Shown here: piece after piece, positions 1-8,905 of the stretch
Layout of the letters: each line of letters opens with the position of its first letter
Numbering within the stretch: position 1 is the stretch's first letter
Assembly: GCA_947492235.1 (NCBI GenBank)
Contig: CANLLZ010000001.1
Location: 1,550,001 to 1,614,000, forward strand
Length of the DNA: 64,000 bases
Direction: 5' to 3'
DNA from: an uncultured Altererythrobacter sp.
GTDB taxonomy: Bacteria > Pseudomonadota > Alphaproteobacteria > Sphingomonadales > Sphingomonadaceae
Made by a program: the position numbers and the translations under genes
Notes under the pieces: generated by a model
Databases searched by the model: none
What the model saw: only the letters and a program-made list of their open reading frames with translations
What the model was told of the DNA's origin: nothing

Positions 1-1
1 T

Positions 2-403
2 CCCGGAGAGACCGAGGCCGAATTCGAGGATACGCTGCGGATTGTGGATGCAGTGCGCTATGCCCACGCTTTCAGCTTCAAATACTCCCCGCGTCCCGGC
101 ACGCCGGCCGCGACCATGGAGGGCCAGGTCCCGCTGGAAGTCATGGACGAGCGCCTGCAACGCCTCCAGGCCCGCATCGGCCACCACCAGCTCGGCTTCA
201 ACGAGGCCAGCGTCGGCAAGAGCTGCGAAGTGCTGATCGAGCGCAAGGGCAAGCTGCCCGGCCAGTGGCTCGGCAAAACCCCGTGGCTGCAGAGCGCTTG
301 GTTTGAAGGCGACTATGCGTTGGGCGATCTGGTGACAGTGGAACTGGTCGAGGCCAATCCCAATTCCCTCGCCGCGCGCCCGCAGGTGAAAGTCTCAGTC
401 TGA
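2..403 (+). CDS. miaB: MiaB tRNA methylthiotransferase, C-terminal part (cut by window start)
   Basis: This is the C-terminal 133 residues of a radical-SAM methylthiotransferase that makes ms2i6A at position 37 of tRNAs. The reading frame is open from base 2. The fragment begins in the end of the radical-SAM domain (PGETEAEF, then FSFKYSPRPGTPAA), which is a MiaB signature. It ends in a TRAM domain (SVGKSCEVLIERKG ... GDLVTVELVEANPNSL) that binds tRNA. The Fe-S cysteines lie outside the window. It is followed at 93 bp by phoH and ybeY, the usual alphaproteobacterial miaB-phoH-ybeY order. Identity is firm; only the 5' part is missing because of the window edge. Confidence 0.93.
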   Translation, partial: PGETEAEFEDTLRIVDAVRYAHAFSFKYSPRPGTPAATMEGQVPLEVMDERLQRLQARIGHHQLGFNEASVGKSCEVLIERKGKLPGQWLGKTPWLQSAWFEGDYALGDLVTVELVEANPNSLAARPQVKVSV

Positions 404-496
404 CGCGGCTTTGTGACGGCCGCATGACTTTCCCCAGCCACAAACACTGCGCGCGCTTGCCAGCCGCCGCTTAGCGCCTACATTCACACTGACGCA

Positions 497-1555
497 ATGA
501 AAGGACCGCGCCAGACCTGTATGGGCCGTAAACCGACACCAGCCGCCGATCCGGTGCTTTCACCCGATCCTGTCCCCAACCGCGAAATCCGCCGCGCCCG
601 CGTGGAGGTGTCGTTCGATAACCAGTCGCTGCTCGGGGCCCTGTACGGTCAGTTCGATGCCAATCTGGTGCAGGTGGAAAACCGGCTGGGCGTCTTCATT
701 TCGGCACGCGGAGACCTGCTGGAAATCGAAGGGCCGGAAGACGCCGTGGCCCGCGCGCGCGAAGTGCTGAAAACGATGTATGACCGGCTGGCGCTGGGTC
801 AGGATCTGGACGGCAGCGCTATCGAGGCGCTGATCGCCATGTCGAACGAGCCGACGCTGGAGGGGATTATCTCCGGCAAGGCGAACGACAAGGCGCCGAT
901 TATGATCCGCACGCGGCGCAAGACCATCGTCCCGCGCAGTGCAAAGCAGATCGACTATATGCGCAGCCTCGCGCGTGACGATATCATCTTCGCGCTGGGT
1001 CCAGCGGGCACCGGCAAAACCTATCTGGCAGTCGCGCAGGCCGTCGCGCAGCTCATCACCGGCAGCGTGCAGCGCCTGATCCTCTCGCGCCCCGCCGTGG
1101 AGGCGGGCGAGAAGCTGGGCTTCCTGCCCGGCGATATGAAGGACAAGGTCGATCCCTATCTGCGCCCGCTCTATGATGCGCTGTATGATTGTATGCCGCC
1201 CGAACAGGTGGAGCGAAGGATCGCTAGCGGCGAGATCGAGATTGCCCCCATCGCCTTCATGCGCGGGCGCACCTTGGCCGACGCATTTGTTATTCTGGAC
1301 GAGGCGCAGAACACCACCCGCGAACAGATGAAAATGTTCCTGACCCGCTTTGGCCAGAACAGCCGGATGGTGGTGTGCGGTGACCCGAAGCAAGTCGACA
1401 TCCCCGGCGGCGACCGGATGAGCGGACTGGCCGATGCGGTCGAAAAGCTGGAAAATGTGGAAGGCTTCGGCACCATCCGCTTCGGCGCCGCAGACGTGGT
1501 GCGCCACCCGATCGTGGGCCGCATCGTCGAGGCCTATGAAGGGCCGATCGAGTAA
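497..1555 (+). CDS. phoH: PhoH-family P-loop ATPase
   Basis: A cytoplasmic PhoH-like ATPase of 352 residues, the normal family length, thought to act with YbeY in RNA metabolism. The Walker A motif GPAGTGKT lies at residues 168-175 and Walker B VILDEAQN at 265-272, followed by the conserved FLTRFGQNSRMVVCGDPKQ segment. An N-terminal KH/KOW-like region (about 35-95) precedes the ATPase. The start is uncertain: ATG at 497 gives MKGPRQTC, while an ATG at 521 (MGRKPTP) is equally plausible, and neither has a strong Shine-Dalgarno. The stop codon directly abuts the ybeY start, so the two genes are co-transcribed and probably translationally coupled. Confidence 0.95.
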   Translation: MKGPRQTCMGRKPTPAADPVLSPDPVPNREIRRARVEVSFDNQSLLGALYGQFDANLVQVENRLGVFISARGDLLEIEGPEDAVARAREVLKTMYDRLALGQDLDGSAIEALIAMSNEPTLEGIISGKANDKAPIMIRTRRKTIVPRSAKQIDYMRSLARDDIIFALGPAGTGKTYLAVAQAVAQLITGSVQRLILSRPAVEAGEKLGFLPGDMKDKVDPYLRPLYDALYDCMPPEQVERRIASGEIEIAPIAFMRGRTLADAFVILDEAQNTTREQMKMFLTRFGQNSRMVVCGDPKQVDIPGGDRMSGLADAVEKLENVEGFGTIRFGAADVVRHPIVGRIVEAYEGPIE

Positions 1556-2044
1556 GTGAACCTCGAAGTCGACATCGAGCACTGGCCGGACAAAAACTGG
1601 CCAGAGCTGGCCGCTCGCGCCGCTCACGCTGCAACTTCTGTCGAACAGACCCTCGGCAACCTTCGCCTTGAGGCTAGCCTGCTTTTTACCTCCGACGCCG
1701 AAGTCCACACGCTTAATCGCGAATGGCGCGAGCGGGACAAGCCGACCAATGTGCTGTCCTTTCCTATGCTTGAGCGCGATAGTTTGCTCGCATTGCCGCC
1801 AGAGGGCCCGCCCGTCATGCTCGGCGATATTGCCCTTGCCCATGAAACTTGCGCGCGCGAAGCGGCGGAAAAAGGCATTCCGCTGGCGGATCACGCGGCA
1901 CATCTGATTGTTCATGGCCTGCTCCATCTGGCCGGGCACGACCATGTGGAGAGCGATGCGCAGGCCGAGGCTATGGAAAAAATGGAGATCGCCGCGCTTG
2001 CACAAATGGGGTTGCCGGACCCATATGGGGATCGCAACATTTAG
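1556..2044 (+). CDS. ybeY: Endoribonuclease YbeY (16S rRNA maturation)
   Basis: A metal-dependent single-strand RNase needed for 16S rRNA 3' maturation and ribosome quality control. The protein has 162 residues, typical of the family. The zinc-binding motif HGLLHLAGHDH is at residues 120-130, with H120, H124 and H130 as ligands. The family segment REWRERDKPTNVLSFP precedes it. The start is GTG at 1556, immediately after the phoH stop, with no gap. The next gene (CorC-like) begins 17 bases downstream, completing the phoH-ybeY-corC operon. Confidence 0.95.
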   Translation: MNLEVDIEHWPDKNWPELAARAAHAATSVEQTLGNLRLEASLLFTSDAEVHTLNREWRERDKPTNVLSFPMLERDSLLALPPEGPPVMLGDIALAHETCAREAAEKGIPLADHAAHLIVHGLLHLAGHDHVESDAQAEAMEKMEIAALAQMGLPDPYGDRNI

Positions 2045-2061
2045 GAGTGCATTGCAGGGCC

Positions 2062-2991
2062 ATGCCCGACACCGAAAACGAGAAGCCCTCCGGCGCCGGA
2101 GAATCGGAGAGTAGCAGCGGGCTGTGGCCCGCTTTCCGCAGATTTCTGGGCGCCGATGTCAGCGAACGGTCGCTTCGCGAACAGCTCGAAGACACAATCG
2201 ACCAGCACGAGGACGAGACCCCGTCCGACGAGACGGAACCGTCCAATGGCGACCTGTCGGGCGTCGAGCGACAGATGCTGCGCAATCTCCTCCATTTCAG
2301 CGAGCATGACGCGGATGACGTCGCAGTACCGCGCGGCGAAATCGTCGCGGTGGAGGCAACAGCGTCATGGACCGATCTGGTCGCGGTGTTTTCCGAAAAC
2401 GGCCATTCCCGCCTGCCCGTCTATCGCGGCCAGCTGGATGACGTGATCGGCATGATCCATATCAAGGACGTGTTCCCGTTCCTCGCCAACGGGAAGACGC
2501 CGCCGGAAGACTGGACGGTGCTGATGCGCCAGCCGCTCTACGTGCCGCAAGCGCGCGGAGCTCTGGACGTGCTCGCCGATATGCGCACAAGGCGCACGCA
2601 CCTCGCCATTGTGGTCGATGAGTTCTCCGGCACCGACGGCCTGATTACCATCGAGGATCTGGTCGAGGAAATCGTCGGCGATATCGAGGACGAGCATGAC
2701 GAGGCTCCCGTCGAGCTGATCGTGCCCATTGGCGACGGTATGTGGGACTGCGATGCCCGCGCGGAACTGGACGATGTCGCCGAACAGCTCGATCCGCGTC
2801 TGGCCGAAGTCGAAGAAGCGGTCGATACGCTGGGCGGGCTGGCTTTCGTTCTCGCCGAGCAGGTGCCGCCCGTGGGGATGGTGGTGGAGCACCCCAGCGG
2901 CTGGCGGATCGAAGTGCTGGCCGGGGACGAGACTCATGTCACGCGCGTCCGCCTGCACAGCCCCGAAGAGTCCGATGTAGGCGAGGAATAG
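2062..2991 (+). CDS. corC: CorC/HlyC-type CBS-domain protein (Mg/Co homeostasis)
   Basis: A 309-residue cytosolic protein with an acidic N-terminus (about 1-65), a CBS pair (about 75-200, containing HSRLPVYRGQLDDVIGMIHIKD and VVDEFSGTDGLITIEDLVEEIVGDIEDEHD) and a C-terminal CorC_HlyC domain (about 215-300). The family has been linked to Mg2+/Co2+ efflux or to binding nucleotides that sense Mg2+. There is no membrane DUF21 domain, as in the short CorC type. I chose ATG 2062 (MPDTENEKP) rather than an upstream in-frame start because it follows ybeY directly and has GCAGGG upstream. In many proteobacteria lnt follows; here it does not. Confidence 0.9.
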   Translation: MPDTENEKPSGAGESESSSGLWPAFRRFLGADVSERSLREQLEDTIDQHEDETPSDETEPSNGDLSGVERQMLRNLLHFSEHDADDVAVPRGEIVAVEATASWTDLVAVFSENGHSRLPVYRGQLDDVIGMIHIKDVFPFLANGKTPPEDWTVLMRQPLYVPQARGALDVLADMRTRRTHLAIVVDEFSGTDGLITIEDLVEEIVGDIEDEHDEAPVELIVPIGDGMWDCDARAELDDVAEQLDPRLAEVEEAVDTLGGLAFVLAEQVPPVGMVVEHPSGWRIEVLAGDETHVTRVRLHSPEESDVGEE

Positions 2992-3065
2992 CGCGGGCGA
3001 ACAAACCAGCTACACCCCCTTAATGCCCGCTCGACAAGTTTTCGCAGGACTTTAAAACAACCGCC

Positions 3066-3950
3066 ATGGCTCTTCGCCGTCTACCTCCCCTCCGCGCTCT
3101 GGAAGCGTTCATGCGCACCGTGCGCCTCGGTTCCGCGCGCGCTGCGGCAGAGGAGCTGGGCCTCAGCCCCAGTGCGCTCAGCCGCAGGATTGCCAATCTG
3201 GAAGAATTTGTCGGCAAGAAACTGTTCACCCGCGCCCGGCAGGCGATGCAACTGACCGATGAAGGGCACGCTTTTTATGAAGCGGTGGCCCCGCAATTCG
3301 AAGCGCTGGCCCGCGCGGTGGAGGGACAATCGGACAATATGTCGCTGCTCCGCCTGCATCTGGGCGTCCTGCCGCTGTTCGGCAGCCAGCGCCTGTTTCC
3401 GCATTTGGGCGAGCTGAGGCGCCTGCATCCGCTGCTGCATATCGACATCGATACCGGCGCGCATCTGGAAGACCGGGTGGGCGATACGCTGGATGCGGCA
3501 ATTATCCTGTCGCGCGGACCGGAAAAGGGACTGCATGCCGTCCGGCTCGATGAAAACATGGTCCATGCAATCACCAGCCGCGAACTGGCCGAGGGCTTGA
3601 GCAGCACACCGAGCGAAGAACAGCTCTCCAAACAGACTTTCCTCATCCACAACGAGCTGCCCGAAAGCTTCACCGCGTGGAAGGAAGAGCTTGGGATGCG
3701 CGATCTGGAGCCCGCGGCCATCGACCATTACGATTCCGGTCAATTGATGCTGGAAGCCGCCGCGCAGGGCCTCGGCATCGCCATCATGCATGACGATCAC
3801 CGCCGCCGGGCCGCAGATCCGCGCCTGACCGACCTGTTCGATGTCGAGGTGGAAAGCCCCTACAGCTATTGGTTCGTGTGCAAACCTACCGCATTGGAAG
3901 AGCGCCCGGTGCGGCTGTTCCACGACTGGCTGGTGAAGGCGGGGGTTTAG
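3066..3950 (+). CDS. LysR-family transcriptional regulator (GcvA-like)
   Basis: A 294-residue LysR-type regulator. The N-terminal winged HTH (residues about 5-62) reads LPPLRALEAFMRTVRLGS...AAAEELGLSPSALSRRIANLEEFVGKKLF, a form typical of GcvA-like members. A periplasmic-binding-like effector domain fills the rest. The target and inducer cannot be read from sequence. LysR regulators often control a divergent neighbour, but the upstream gene runs in the same direction, so the target may be elsewhere. The 3' end overlaps the convergent lipase gene by 4 bases. Confidence 0.88.
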   Translation: MALRRLPPLRALEAFMRTVRLGSARAAAEELGLSPSALSRRIANLEEFVGKKLFTRARQAMQLTDEGHAFYEAVAPQFEALARAVEGQSDNMSLLRLHLGVLPLFGSQRLFPHLGELRRLHPLLHIDIDTGAHLEDRVGDTLDAAIILSRGPEKGLHAVRLDENMVHAITSRELAEGLSSTPSEEQLSKQTFLIHNELPESFTAWKEELGMRDLEPAAIDHYDSGQLMLEAAAQGLGIAIMHDDHRRRAADPRLTDLFDVEVESPYSYWFVCKPTALEERPVRLFHDWLVKAGV

Positions 3951-4903
3951 TTTTCTCCGCCGCGGGCCGGCGCATGGGCGCAAATCCCCGCACCCGCTCC
4001 CACGCCCGGATGCACTTTGTCCGGTTCTCCACATTCGATTTCCGGCTTGGTGATGCCATTGGGCGCAAGGGCCTTGAATGCGGCGTCGTCCTCATAGGCC
4101 GCAATCCACGTCAGGCAGTCAGCAAGCCGCCGGATCGAGTGCTTCTCGCCCGCGCTGGCCGACGGATTGCAATTGATGATCACCGCTTCCGATGCCGGTG
4201 GCGCCTTGTACCGGCGCAGAACGCGCAGGAACTCGCCGCGTTCGGTTATCGCCAGCCGGTTCCTATCGTTTTGCCCCGGATCGCCGCTGAAGAAGGGCGA
4301 GGTGTTGAATACAAACGCGCGAACCTCCGGATGGTCGATCGAGATCTGGGTGGCCAGCGCCCCGCCCAGCGAGTGGCCGGTCGTCTCTATAAGTACATCG
4401 GCATAACCTTCGGCATCGAGCGCGGCGCGTTCTGCCTGATACACCGCGCGTGCCCGCTCCCGCTGCCCATCCCCCAGTGACCCGGAAAAGATATCCGAAG
4501 TGGACCCGAATTCCGTCCCGCGAAAGGCGATGACGCGGGCCTTCAGGATACGCCGGTCGCCGCGCACTTCATGCCGGTCGAACACCGCATAGGCCAACCC
4601 GCTATCGTCGTTGCCCGCCTGCTCCCGCTCAAGAAAGGCAAAGGGCAGGTCGGTGTACGTGTCCTCGTCGACATAGGCGTTGGAAGACAGCATAGCGTAG
4701 GGATAGGCCTCTACCGCCGCCGCGCGCACGAAATCGCACCATCCGCCCGGCTCACTACGGCACGGGCTGCGCGACTGGGTTAGGTCGGGATAGGCGGTGA
4801 CGCAGCCGGTCAGCAGCACGGGAGCAAGCGCAACGGAGAGCGCCCTCCATCTTTTATGCCGGGCTTCTACTCTGCTACTCTGCAATGCGCGCCCCGCTAC
4901 CAT
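3947..4903 (-). CDS. Lipase class 3-like lipoprotein (alpha/beta hydrolase)
   Basis: A predicted exported hydrolase of 318 residues. A hydrophobic segment ends in a lipobox LTGC (residues 31-34), so the mature protein is probably lipid-anchored; about 20 residues precede the hydrophobic core, so a later start is possible. The nucleophile elbow GHSLGG (176-181, Ser178) and upstream VIAFRGT oxyanion-strand segment match Lipase_3 / Mbeg1-like hydrolases. A likely acid/His pair lies toward the C-terminus (ASAGEKHSI). The ATG overlaps the end of the upstream acyltransferase gene by 7 bases, suggesting one minus-strand operon. Substrate is unknown. Confidence 0.8.
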   Translation of the reverse strand: MVAGRALQSSRVEARHKRWRALSVALAPVLLTGCVTAYPDLTQSRSPCRSEPGGWCDFVRAAAVEAYPYAMLSSNAYVDEDTYTDLPFAFLEREQAGNDDSGLAYAVFDRHEVRGDRRILKARVIAFRGTEFGSTSDIFSGSLGDGQRERARAVYQAERAALDAEGYADVLIETTGHSLGGALATQISIDHPEVRAFVFNTSPFFSGDPGQNDRNRLAITERGEFLRVLRRYKAPPASEAVIINCNPSASAGEKHSIRRLADCLTWIAAYEDDAAFKALAPNGITKPEIECGEPDKVHPGVGAGAGICAHAPARGGEN

Positions 4904-6009
4904 TGTCTACCCATTCCCTTGAAATCACGACCATCGGCCAGGTCCGCCACCTTGCGACCAAGGGCGATGCCGGGCCGCTCGATCAGGCGCAAGGTGCACC
5001 ATGCGGCGCCGTAAGTCAGCGCCAGAACCAGCAGCGTCAGACCCAGCATTGCCGGGCCGCCCGCTGCGCTTTCGAAAAGACCGGTCCACGCTTCAAGAGC
5101 GCGGATCACAGCAAAGTGGCAGATATAGACGCTGTAAGCCACCGCGCCCAATGCGACCGCGATCCGGTTGGCGAACAATCCGCGCAGTTCCTTGGGGGCG
5201 AGCAGCAGCAGGCCGGCGAAGCCCAACCCGACAAGCGGCACAGCCGCCCCATAAGATAGCTCGAAGAATGGCCCGATCGCCGCCGCGCCGCCCAGCCCCG
5301 CAGCCAGCATCAAAACGCACAGGGCAAGCGGCGTCCGCCGCTCGGCATTGCCGAACAGAAAGTCCCGTTCGCGCGCAATGAAAAAAAGCGCGATCAGGAA
5401 GACCGGTAGATGCAGTATCGGCCAGAAAAACAGGAATGTGCGCGGCATGACGCCGCCTGCCAGCCACTCGGTAAGGGCCACCACGACCACGCAGGCCGCC
5501 AGAACATGCCACAGGCGCACCTTGCCCGACAGGAACAGCGGCACCAGCAGCGGGGCGACGGCGTAAAATGTCATCTCCACTGCGATCGACCAACCGCCGG
5601 GCACAATCGAGTTGATTGCCGGAGGCACAAATCCATGCAGGAATAGCGCATTCGCCCCCGCGCCCAGCACCCATTTCAACAGCGCCATTGGCTCCCCCGC
5701 AGGGGCCAGCCATATCAGCGCGCCATAAAACAGGATCGCCGCATAATAGAGCGGAGCAATTCGGAACGCGCGCCGGACATACCATCCCGCCACCGGAGGC
5801 TGCTTCGCCAGCGTCAGGGTAATCGTGGCGGCGCTGATCACGAAGAACAGCTGCACACCGTACCGCCCGAACTCGCTCAGCGGAACGAGCCAACCTGTGA
5901 GATTGCCGCGCGCCTGCATCGCCGCGCCGACATGGATCAGGGCCACCAGCCCGATGGCCCAGGCGCGCATGCCATCGAGCCAGTCGAGCCGGTTTGCCCC
6001 GTCTTTCAT
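4897..6009 (-). CDS. Acyltransferase family 3 membrane protein
   Basis: A 370-residue integral membrane protein with about ten hydrophobic segments. The N-terminus RLDWLDGMRAWAIGLVALIHVG and the segment GVQLFFVISAATITLTLAKQ are typical of acyltransferase-3 (OafA/NodX-like) proteins that O-acylate surface sugars or lipids. The catalytic His sits in the ALIHVG segment. It lies directly upstream of the lipase-like lipoprotein, with a 7-base overlap, so the pair may be co-expressed. Nearby polysaccharide genes are absent, so the acceptor is unknown. Confidence 0.85.
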   Translation of the reverse strand: MKDGANRLDWLDGMRAWAIGLVALIHVGAAMQARGNLTGWLVPLSEFGRYGVQLFFVISAATITLTLAKQPPVAGWYVRRAFRIAPLYYAAILFYGALIWLAPAGEPMALLKWVLGAGANALFLHGFVPPAINSIVPGGWSIAVEMTFYAVAPLLVPLFLSGKVRLWHVLAACVVVVALTEWLAGGVMPRTFLFFWPILHLPVFLIALFFIARERDFLFGNAERRTPLALCVLMLAAGLGGAAAIGPFFELSYGAAVPLVGLGFAGLLLLAPKELRGLFANRIAVALGAVAYSVYICHFAVIRALEAWTGLFESAAGGPAMLGLTLLVLALTYGAAWCTLRLIERPGIALGRKVADLADGRDFKGMGRQW

Positions 6010-6017
6010 GCTTTGGC

Positions 6018-6479
6018 TTAGCTGACGGTCGCTTTCACGATCTTGCCCGGGCTTGCCGGCGGTTCACCCTTGGGCAGCGCATCGACATGCTCCATGCCGC
6101 TCGTCACCTGGCCCCACACGGTGTATTGTCCATCGAGGAACTCGGTGTCGCCAAAGCAGATGAAGAACTGGCTGTTGGCGCTGTCGGGCATCTGGCTGCG
6201 GGCCATGGAGCAGGTGCCGCGCACATGCGGCTCCGCGTTGAACTCTGCCTTCAGATCGGGCTTGTCGCTCCCGCCCATGCCGGTGCCGGTGGGGTCGCCG
6301 CCCTGCGCCATGAAACCGTCGATCACGCGGTGAAAAATCACGCCGTCGTAAAAGCCTTCGCTCGCCAGCGTGCTGATCCTCTCGACATGGCCGGGGGCCA
6401 GATCGGGGCGCAGCTTGATGACGACATCGCCGCCTTTTCCGTCGCCGCAATCGAGGGTAAATGTCAGTGTATCGGCCAT
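6018..6479 (-). CDS. Cyclophilin-type peptidyl-prolyl isomerase
   Basis: A 153-residue cytosolic cyclophilin (PPIase). It contains FYDGVIFHRVIDGFMAQGGDP with the catalytic Arg, then GTCSMARSQMPDSANSQFFIC and LDGQYTVWGQV, all conserved cyclophilin segments. The start at 6479 (MADTLTFTL) is favoured over longer in-frame extensions because CAGGAGAAAT lies just upstream. There is no signal peptide, so it is a PpiB-like cytosolic form. The 5' end faces the mgtE gene across 133 bp. Confidence 0.93.
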   Translation of the reverse strand: MADTLTFTLDCGDGKGGDVVIKLRPDLAPGHVERISTLASEGFYDGVIFHRVIDGFMAQGGDPTGTGMGGSDKPDLKAEFNAEPHVRGTCSMARSQMPDSANSQFFICFGDTEFLDGQYTVWGQVTSGMEHVDALPKGEPPASPGKIVKATVS

Positions 6480-6612
6480 TGGTATTTCTCCTGAATTTCG
6501 GGAATTGGCGCTGGCTATAGTCACGCACAGCCCGGCCCGCCACCCCTGCCCTGCTTGCGCACACGGTTTATGGCCGCTTGCTTTTGCCGCTTCGCCGCCT
6601 AGAGCGTGCCCT

Positions 6613-8076
6613 ATGACCCAGCCCGGCCCTCTCGACGACGATCTGCTGCGGGCCGATGCGCCGGAAGAGCACGATGCGCATGAGGAAGGCGGTCGGCCCG
6701 ACGACCGGATCGATGACGAGCGGCACGACGAGGAAAACCGGCTGAAGCCCGAATATGTCCGCGCGGTGGAAGCCGCGCTGGAAGCAAACGATCGCAGCGC
6801 GGTGTACGATCTGGTCGAGCCGCTGCACCCCGCAGACATCGCCGACTTGCTGGAATTGTTCGAGCGCGACGACCGGATGAAGCTGGTCACCGCGATCAGC
6901 GATCTGATGTCCAGTGATGTGGTCGCCGAACTCAACGACTTCGTTCGCGAAGACATGATGGAAGCGCTGCCCGCCGATGCGGTGGCGCAGATTGCAGAGC
7001 AGCTCGATACAGACGATGCCGTCCAGCTGATCGAGGATCTCGACGCGCCGGACCAGCAGGCCATTCTGGCCGAGATGGACGCCGAAGACCGCGCGGCCAT
7101 CGAAAGCGCGCTGTCCTATCCGGAAGAAACCGCCGGGCGCCTGATGCAGCGCGAATTTGTCGCGGTGCCGGAACATCTGAGCGTCGGCGATCTGATCGAC
7201 ATTTTGCGCGAAGACGAGGAATTGCCGACCGAATTCTTCGAGATTTTCGTCGTCGATGCGGCGCATCATCCCGTGGGCACCTGCAATTTGTCCTGGATCC
7301 TGCGCACGCCCCGCTCGGTTGCGCTCAGCGATGTGATGAAGCGCGACCAGACCCTGATCCCCGTTTCGATGGATCAGGAAGAGGTCGCGCTGATGTTCCA
7401 GAAATACGCTCTGATCTCCGCCGCTGTTGTGGACGAGGACGAGCGGCTGGTCGGGCAGATGACGGTCGATGATATCGTCCACATTATCGCCGAGGAAGCG
7501 GGCGAGGATGCCCTGCTGATGTCGGGCGCGGGCGACGGCGATATCAACGAGCCACTGCGCGATGCATACTCCGCCCGCGTCCGCTGGCTTATCGCCAATC
7601 TGGGCACCGCGCTGGTCGCATCGCTGATTATTGCCGCCTTCGGTGCCGCGATCGAGAAGCTGGTCGCGCTGGCCGTGCTGATGCCGATTGTCGCCAGCAT
7701 AGGCGGCAATGCCGGCACGCAGACCATGGCCGTCACGGTGCGCGCCATTGCGATGAACCAGCTGACCCGGGCCAACACGAAGCGCATATTGTGGCGCGAA
7801 ATGCGGGTCGCGATCCTGAACGGGGTGACCATTGCGGTGCTGATCGGGCTGGCCACGGCGGCGATCTTCTCCCCGATGCTTGGCGGCGTAATCGCGCTCG
7901 CCATGGTCATCAACGTTATCACTGCGGGCCTCGCTGGCGTGCTGGTTCCGGTGATTTTCGACCGGCTGGACACCGACCCGGCCGTTGCCAGCAGCGTGTT
8001 CGTGACCATGATCACGGATTCCATGGGCTTCTTCGCCTTCCTAGGTTTGGCAGTGGCGAGCGGTCTGGTCGGCTGA
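6613..8076 (+). CDS. mgtE: Magnesium transporter MgtE
   Basis: A 487-residue MgtE-type Mg2+ channel. It begins with a very acidic stretch (residues 1-45), then an MgtE N domain (about 55-155, LHPADIADLLELFERDD...), two CBS domains (about 160-285) and a C-terminal membrane domain with five helices. In the pore region, PIVASIGGNAGTQTMAVTVRAIA is the family hallmark. The N and CBS domains gate the pore in response to cytosolic Mg2+. I set the start at ATG 6613 because the longer in-frame extension runs into the divergent cyclophilin leader and has no MgtE resemblance. With CorC at 2062 it is the second Mg-related gene here. Confidence 0.94.
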   Translation: MTQPGPLDDDLLRADAPEEHDAHEEGGRPDDRIDDERHDEENRLKPEYVRAVEAALEANDRSAVYDLVEPLHPADIADLLELFERDDRMKLVTAISDLMSSDVVAELNDFVREDMMEALPADAVAQIAEQLDTDDAVQLIEDLDAPDQQAILAEMDAEDRAAIESALSYPEETAGRLMQREFVAVPEHLSVGDLIDILREDEELPTEFFEIFVVDAAHHPVGTCNLSWILRTPRSVALSDVMKRDQTLIPVSMDQEEVALMFQKYALISAAVVDEDERLVGQMTVDDIVHIIAEEAGEDALLMSGAGDGDINEPLRDAYSARVRWLIANLGTALVASLIIAAFGAAIEKLVALAVLMPIVASIGGNAGTQTMAVTVRAIAMNQLTRANTKRILWREMRVAILNGVTIAVLIGLATAAIFSPMLGGVIALAMVINVITAGLAGVLVPVIFDRLDTDPAVASSVFVTMITDSMGFFAFLGLAVASGLVG

Positions 8077-8114
8077 TAGCGCGCCTCCCGATGGCATAAT
8101 CGGGGAGACGGAGA

Positions 8115-8873
8115 TTGGCGCGCGCACAGGACAAGATCGTATTGCTCACAGGAGGGGCCATGGGCCTTGGCAAGGCGGCGGCGCAGGCTTTGCTAGCCGA
8201 GGGCGCGAGGGTCATCATCAGCGATTACAACGCCGAAGCGGGACGAGCCACCGCCGAGGAGCTGGGCGAGCACTGCACCTTTATCGAGCAGGACGTGACC
8301 GACTGGGACCGTTGGCAGGACGTCATCGCCCAGATCGAGCAGGAGCATGGGCGGCTTGATGTGCTGGTCAACAACGCCGCCATCACCGTGTTCGGCTCCA
8401 TCGCCGAACTTTCGGTCGAGGATTTCCGGCGCTGCTACACGGTCGATGTCGATTCGATCTTCATGGGCTGCAAGGCCGCCCTGCCCCTGATGGCGAAAAC
8501 CGGCGGGTCGATCGTCAACTTCTCCTCCGCTGCGGGCAACAAGGCCAATGCCGATCTGGCCGCATACAGCAGCGCCAAGGCGGCGATCCCGATGCTGACC
8601 AAATCCATCGCCCTGTGGTGCGCGCGGGAGAAGAATGGCGTGCGGGTCAATTGCGTTCAGCCCGGCACCATCCTGACCCCCAATGTCGAAAGTGTCATCG
8701 CCGGTACGCCCGATCCCGATGCAACGCGAGTAGCCTTCGGGCTGGCCCAGCCGGTCGGCCATATGGGCGAGGTGGAGGATATCGCGCACCTTGTGGTCTA
8801 TCTCGCCTCGGACGAAAGCAAGTTCGCCACCGGCGCGGCCTTCATCGTGGATGGCGGGCTTTCGATAGCTTGA
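8115..8873 (+). CDS. Short-chain dehydrogenase/reductase (SDR)
   Basis: A classical SDR of 252 residues. The cofactor motif TGGAMGLG is at 12-19, NNAA at 86-89, the catalytic Ser in NFSS at 137-138 and YSSAK at 151-155 (Tyr151, Lys155). The C-terminus ends FIVDGGLSIA, typical of FabG-like and cyclohexanol-dehydrogenase-like members. Asp at the end of beta-2 (ISDYN) suggests NAD(H) preference. The start is TTG at 8115 with GGGGAGACGG upstream; part of that ribosome site could pair with CTCCCGAT at about 8087-8094. Substrate not identifiable. Confidence 0.88.
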   Translation: MARAQDKIVLLTGGAMGLGKAAAQALLAEGARVIISDYNAEAGRATAEELGEHCTFIEQDVTDWDRWQDVIAQIEQEHGRLDVLVNNAAITVFGSIAELSVEDFRRCYTVDVDSIFMGCKAALPLMAKTGGSIVNFSSAAGNKANADLAAYSSAKAAIPMLTKSIALWCAREKNGVRVNCVQPGTILTPNVESVIAGTPDPDATRVAFGLAQPVGHMGEVEDIAHLVVYLASDESKFATGAAFIVDGGLSIA

Positions 8874-8905
8874 TTTGCCGCGCCGATGCGCCACATCGGT
8901 AGTCC

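Noticed and set aside
560-2005. Long minus-strand open frame opposite phoH and ybeY
   Set aside because: It is the mirror of two well-supported genes with a GC-rich third position; the protein has no recognisable motif.
8086-8107. Hairpin CTCCCGAT/ATCGGGGAG as a terminator after mgtE
   Set aside because: It has no U-run, contains one bulge and overlaps the SDR ribosome site, so I mention it only in the SDR entry.
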